Part shown: positions 15,356 through 16,374 of the stretch, piece by piece
Position numbering within the stretch: the first letter of the stretch is position 1
Layout of the letters: every line of letters starts with the position of its first letter
NCBI GenBank assembly: GCA_022792755.1
Contig: JAAWBP010000144.1
Span: forward strand, 1-16,374
Source of the DNA: Oscillospiraceae bacterium
GTDB taxonomy: Bacteria; Bacillota; Clostridia; Oscillospirales; Ruminococcaceae
Length of the DNA stretch: 16,374 bases
Reading direction: 5' to 3'
Made by a program: the position numbers and the translations under genes
Notes under the pieces: model-generated
Seen by the model: only the letters and a program-made list of their open reading frames with translations
What the model was told of the DNA's origin: nothing
Database searches by the model: none

Positions 15356-15401
15356 AGTATACCACAAAAAATCGTTTTTTAGGGAAAAAACACAGTTTTT
15401 T
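15356..15401 (-). promoter_or_regulatory. Extended -10 promoter with phased A/T tracts upstream of the MoxR operon
   Basis: On the minus strand TGGTATACT (15356-15364) is an extended -10 element without a clear -35. Upstream lie four six-base tracts, A6 15366-15371, T6 15375-15380, A6 15385-15390 and T6 15396-15401, spaced 9-11 bases apart. Such helically phased tracts bend DNA and can act like an UP element, compensating for the weak -35. The remaining bases 15287-15355 are AT-rich 5' leader without a recognised structure. Confidence 0.45.
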
Positions 15402-15459
15402 AAATTATTGTCAACCGTTTGATCAAAAAGAGGCTGCAATCGTCCCAACCCTTTTAAAA

Positions 15460-15639
15460 TCAGGATGTTTCCTTTAAGAAAAAAGGCGGGAAACGGCCGT
15501 TACAAGGAACAAAGCTGTTGGTGATGGTGGCGATCAACCGCTCCCGCGGTGAGTCGATGATCCGGCAGCCGACAACGCCGCAGGCGTTGCAGCCAAACCC
15601 CATCGCCATGGTGGGTTGCTGCTGGAATGCGGTCTTCAT
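15460..15639 (-). pseudogene. feoB: Internal fragment of ferrous iron transporter feoB
   Basis: This short frame encodes 59 residues. About 40 of them (roughly 15487-15612) are unmistakably FeoB: TMAMGFGCNACGVVG followed by CRIIDSPRERLIATITNSF and VPCNGRFP. In full FeoB proteins (about 600-800 residues) this conserved stretch lies in the membrane part just after the GTPase region. Here neither end of the gene is present. The upstream side passes straight into the recombinase gene, sharing its stop as ATGA. The downstream side diverges after NGRFP, where FeoB would normally continue TLI, and stops at 15460. It is a non-functional remnant, most likely the trace of an insertion into feoB followed by a deletion. 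Confidence 0.82.
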
Positions 15640-16374
15640 TCTGAATAGATTTTAGACGACGGCGTGCCGTCGAAACGGAAATAGAGCGTCACATGCTGCC
15701 GCTTTACCCGGCCGTGTTCTGTCTTTTGGTATTCCCCCTGCCCGATTTCGATCCGGTCGATCAGTCTGTAAAGCAGCGAGGGCGTCAGTTCGGGAGGCTC
15801 CAGATATTGCTTCAAGGCCCTCTTGAGCAGATCGATGCGGGCGGGCTTATTTTCTTCGGGCCGGCTTTTTTTCAGAGCGCTGATTTTTCGATCGATTTCT
15901 TCGGCTTCTTTCTCATACCGCGAAAGCAGTTTTTTAGCTCGCTCCGCCTTTAAAAATCCGGCCGCGTAGTCGTTGTAGAGGGCTTCTATCAAGCGGTCCA
16001 GCTCCTGGCTGCGCCGTTTGAGCTTGGCGAGCTCCCTGTGCTGTGCGGCTGTATCGTCCCGCTTTTGCAGGCGTTTTTCCGCCTCGTTTAAAACCGCTTC
16101 CTCCTCTTCCGGGGAGAGCCGGACGGCCTCCCGGGTCGACGAAAGGACGATCCGGGCGAGCAGGCCGTACTCAATAAAATGGTTGGAGCATTCGCTTTTT
16201 CCATACAGCTTATAGCCGCCGCAGGTTAGGTTCGCGGCGGCGCTTTTTTTGCGGGTTCCGACAGCCGACATGTTCCGCCCGCAGTCGGCGCATTTAGCGG
16301 TACCGGAAAAGATGTTGTGGAAGCTCCCTTTTTTTTCACAGGTGCGCTGCCTGCTCCTGCGGGAAGCGGTCTCA
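15636..16374 (-). CDS. Large serine recombinase, C-terminal part (truncated by window edge)
   Basis: The open frame continues to the right edge, giving 245 visible residues. It shows FHNIFSGTAKCADCGRNMS and TCGGYKLYGKSEC, a recombinase zinc ribbon with Cys28-x2-Cys31 and Cys51-x10-Cys62 (counted from the edge). A long charged coiled coil follows (about residues 85-190), then a DUF4368-like tail, LIDRIEIGQGEYQ to VTLYFRFDG. Large serine recombinases integrate and excise phages and conjugative transposons; their gene usually lies at one end of the element. The catalytic serine domain is outside the window, so activity cannot be judged. The internal ATG at 16271 is not the start. The stop at 15636 abuts the feoB fragment, marking a likely element end. 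Confidence 0.88.
   Translation of the reverse strand, partial: ETASRRSRQRTCEKKGSFHNIFSGTAKCADCGRNMSAVGTRKKSAAANLTCGGYKLYGKSECSNHFIEYGLLARIVLSSTREAVRLSPEEEEAVLNEAEKRLQKRDDTAAQHRELAKLKRRSQELDRLIEALYNDYAAGFLKAERAKKLLSRYEKEAEEIDRKISALKKSRPEENKPARIDLLKRALKQYLEPPELTPSLLYRLIDRIEIGQGEYQKTEHGRVKRQHVTLYFRFDGTPSSKIYSE
15636..16374. mobile_element. Left end of a serine-recombinase mobile element (extends beyond window)
   Basis: The recombinase gene reads outward towards the feoB remnant, so the element end is expected close to 15610-15640. No core duplication or terminal repeat can be defined because the other end is not in the window. Whether it is a conjugative element, a mobilisable element or a prophage cannot be told. 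Confidence 0.5.

Noticed and set aside
15409..15414. A perfect TTGACA on the minus strand upstream of the MoxR operon
   Set aside because: No -10-like hexamer lies 16-18 bases downstream; the extended -10 at 15356-15364 is too far away to pair with it.
16074..16271. ATG 16271 as the start of a short recombinase-like gene
   Set aside because: The frame stays open to the window edge and the upstream residues contain the first CxxC pair of the zinc ribbon, so the ATG is internal.

Overview
The window looks like chromosomal DNA of a moderately GC-rich gut-type Clostridia (Oscillospiraceae-like Firmicute). The grounds are strong AGGAGG-type ribosome sites, canonical TTGACA/TATAAT promoters, frequent TTG/GTG starts, AT-rich intergenic gaps and typical Firmicute families (PadR-DUF1048, DUF4432, DUF4838). 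This taxonomic reading is inference from family resemblance only.

Region 1 (1-6681) is an amino-sugar catabolic locus. A partial ROK-family repressor on the minus strand is divergent from a five-gene plus-strand operon: an atypical NagB/glucosamine-6-phosphate deaminase-like protein, a PfkB-family sugar kinase, NagA (N-acetylglucosamine-6-phosphate deacetylase), a cytosolic DUF4838/GH163-like glycosidase and a DUF4432 aldose-1-epimerase-like protein, closed by a strong intrinsic terminator. Read together, an imported GlcNAc-containing glycan could be cleaved inside the cell, its sugar mutarotated, phosphorylated, deacetylated and then processed by the NagB-like enzyme. The kinase and the epimerase are each broken by one -1 frameshift in a homopolymer. 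The NagB-like protein has Gln where the family's catalytic Glu sits and lacks the usual GGTP phosphate loop, so its true reaction is uncertain.

Region 2 (6682-9721) has a gene-free leader with a near-consensus promoter and a terminator-like hairpin (possible attenuator). It is followed by an in-frame fusion of a xylose-isomerase-like TIM-barrel epimerase domain to a complete acyl-CoA-synthetase-type AMP-binding domain. A bidirectional terminator separates this gene from the convergent minus-strand genes.

Region 3 (9722-10536) is a small PadR regulator/DUF1048 operon with its own promoter and a palindrome over the -10. Region 4 (10686-15401) is a minus-strand MoxR ATPase - DUF58 - transglutaminase membrane protein operon, expressed from an extended -10 promoter with helically phased A/T tracts upstream.

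Region 5 (15460-16374) is a mobile-element boundary. It holds the C-terminal part of a large serine recombinase running off the right edge, directly abutting a short internal fragment of feoB (ferrous iron transporter) with neither of its ends. No tRNA, rRNA or CRISPR array was seen.
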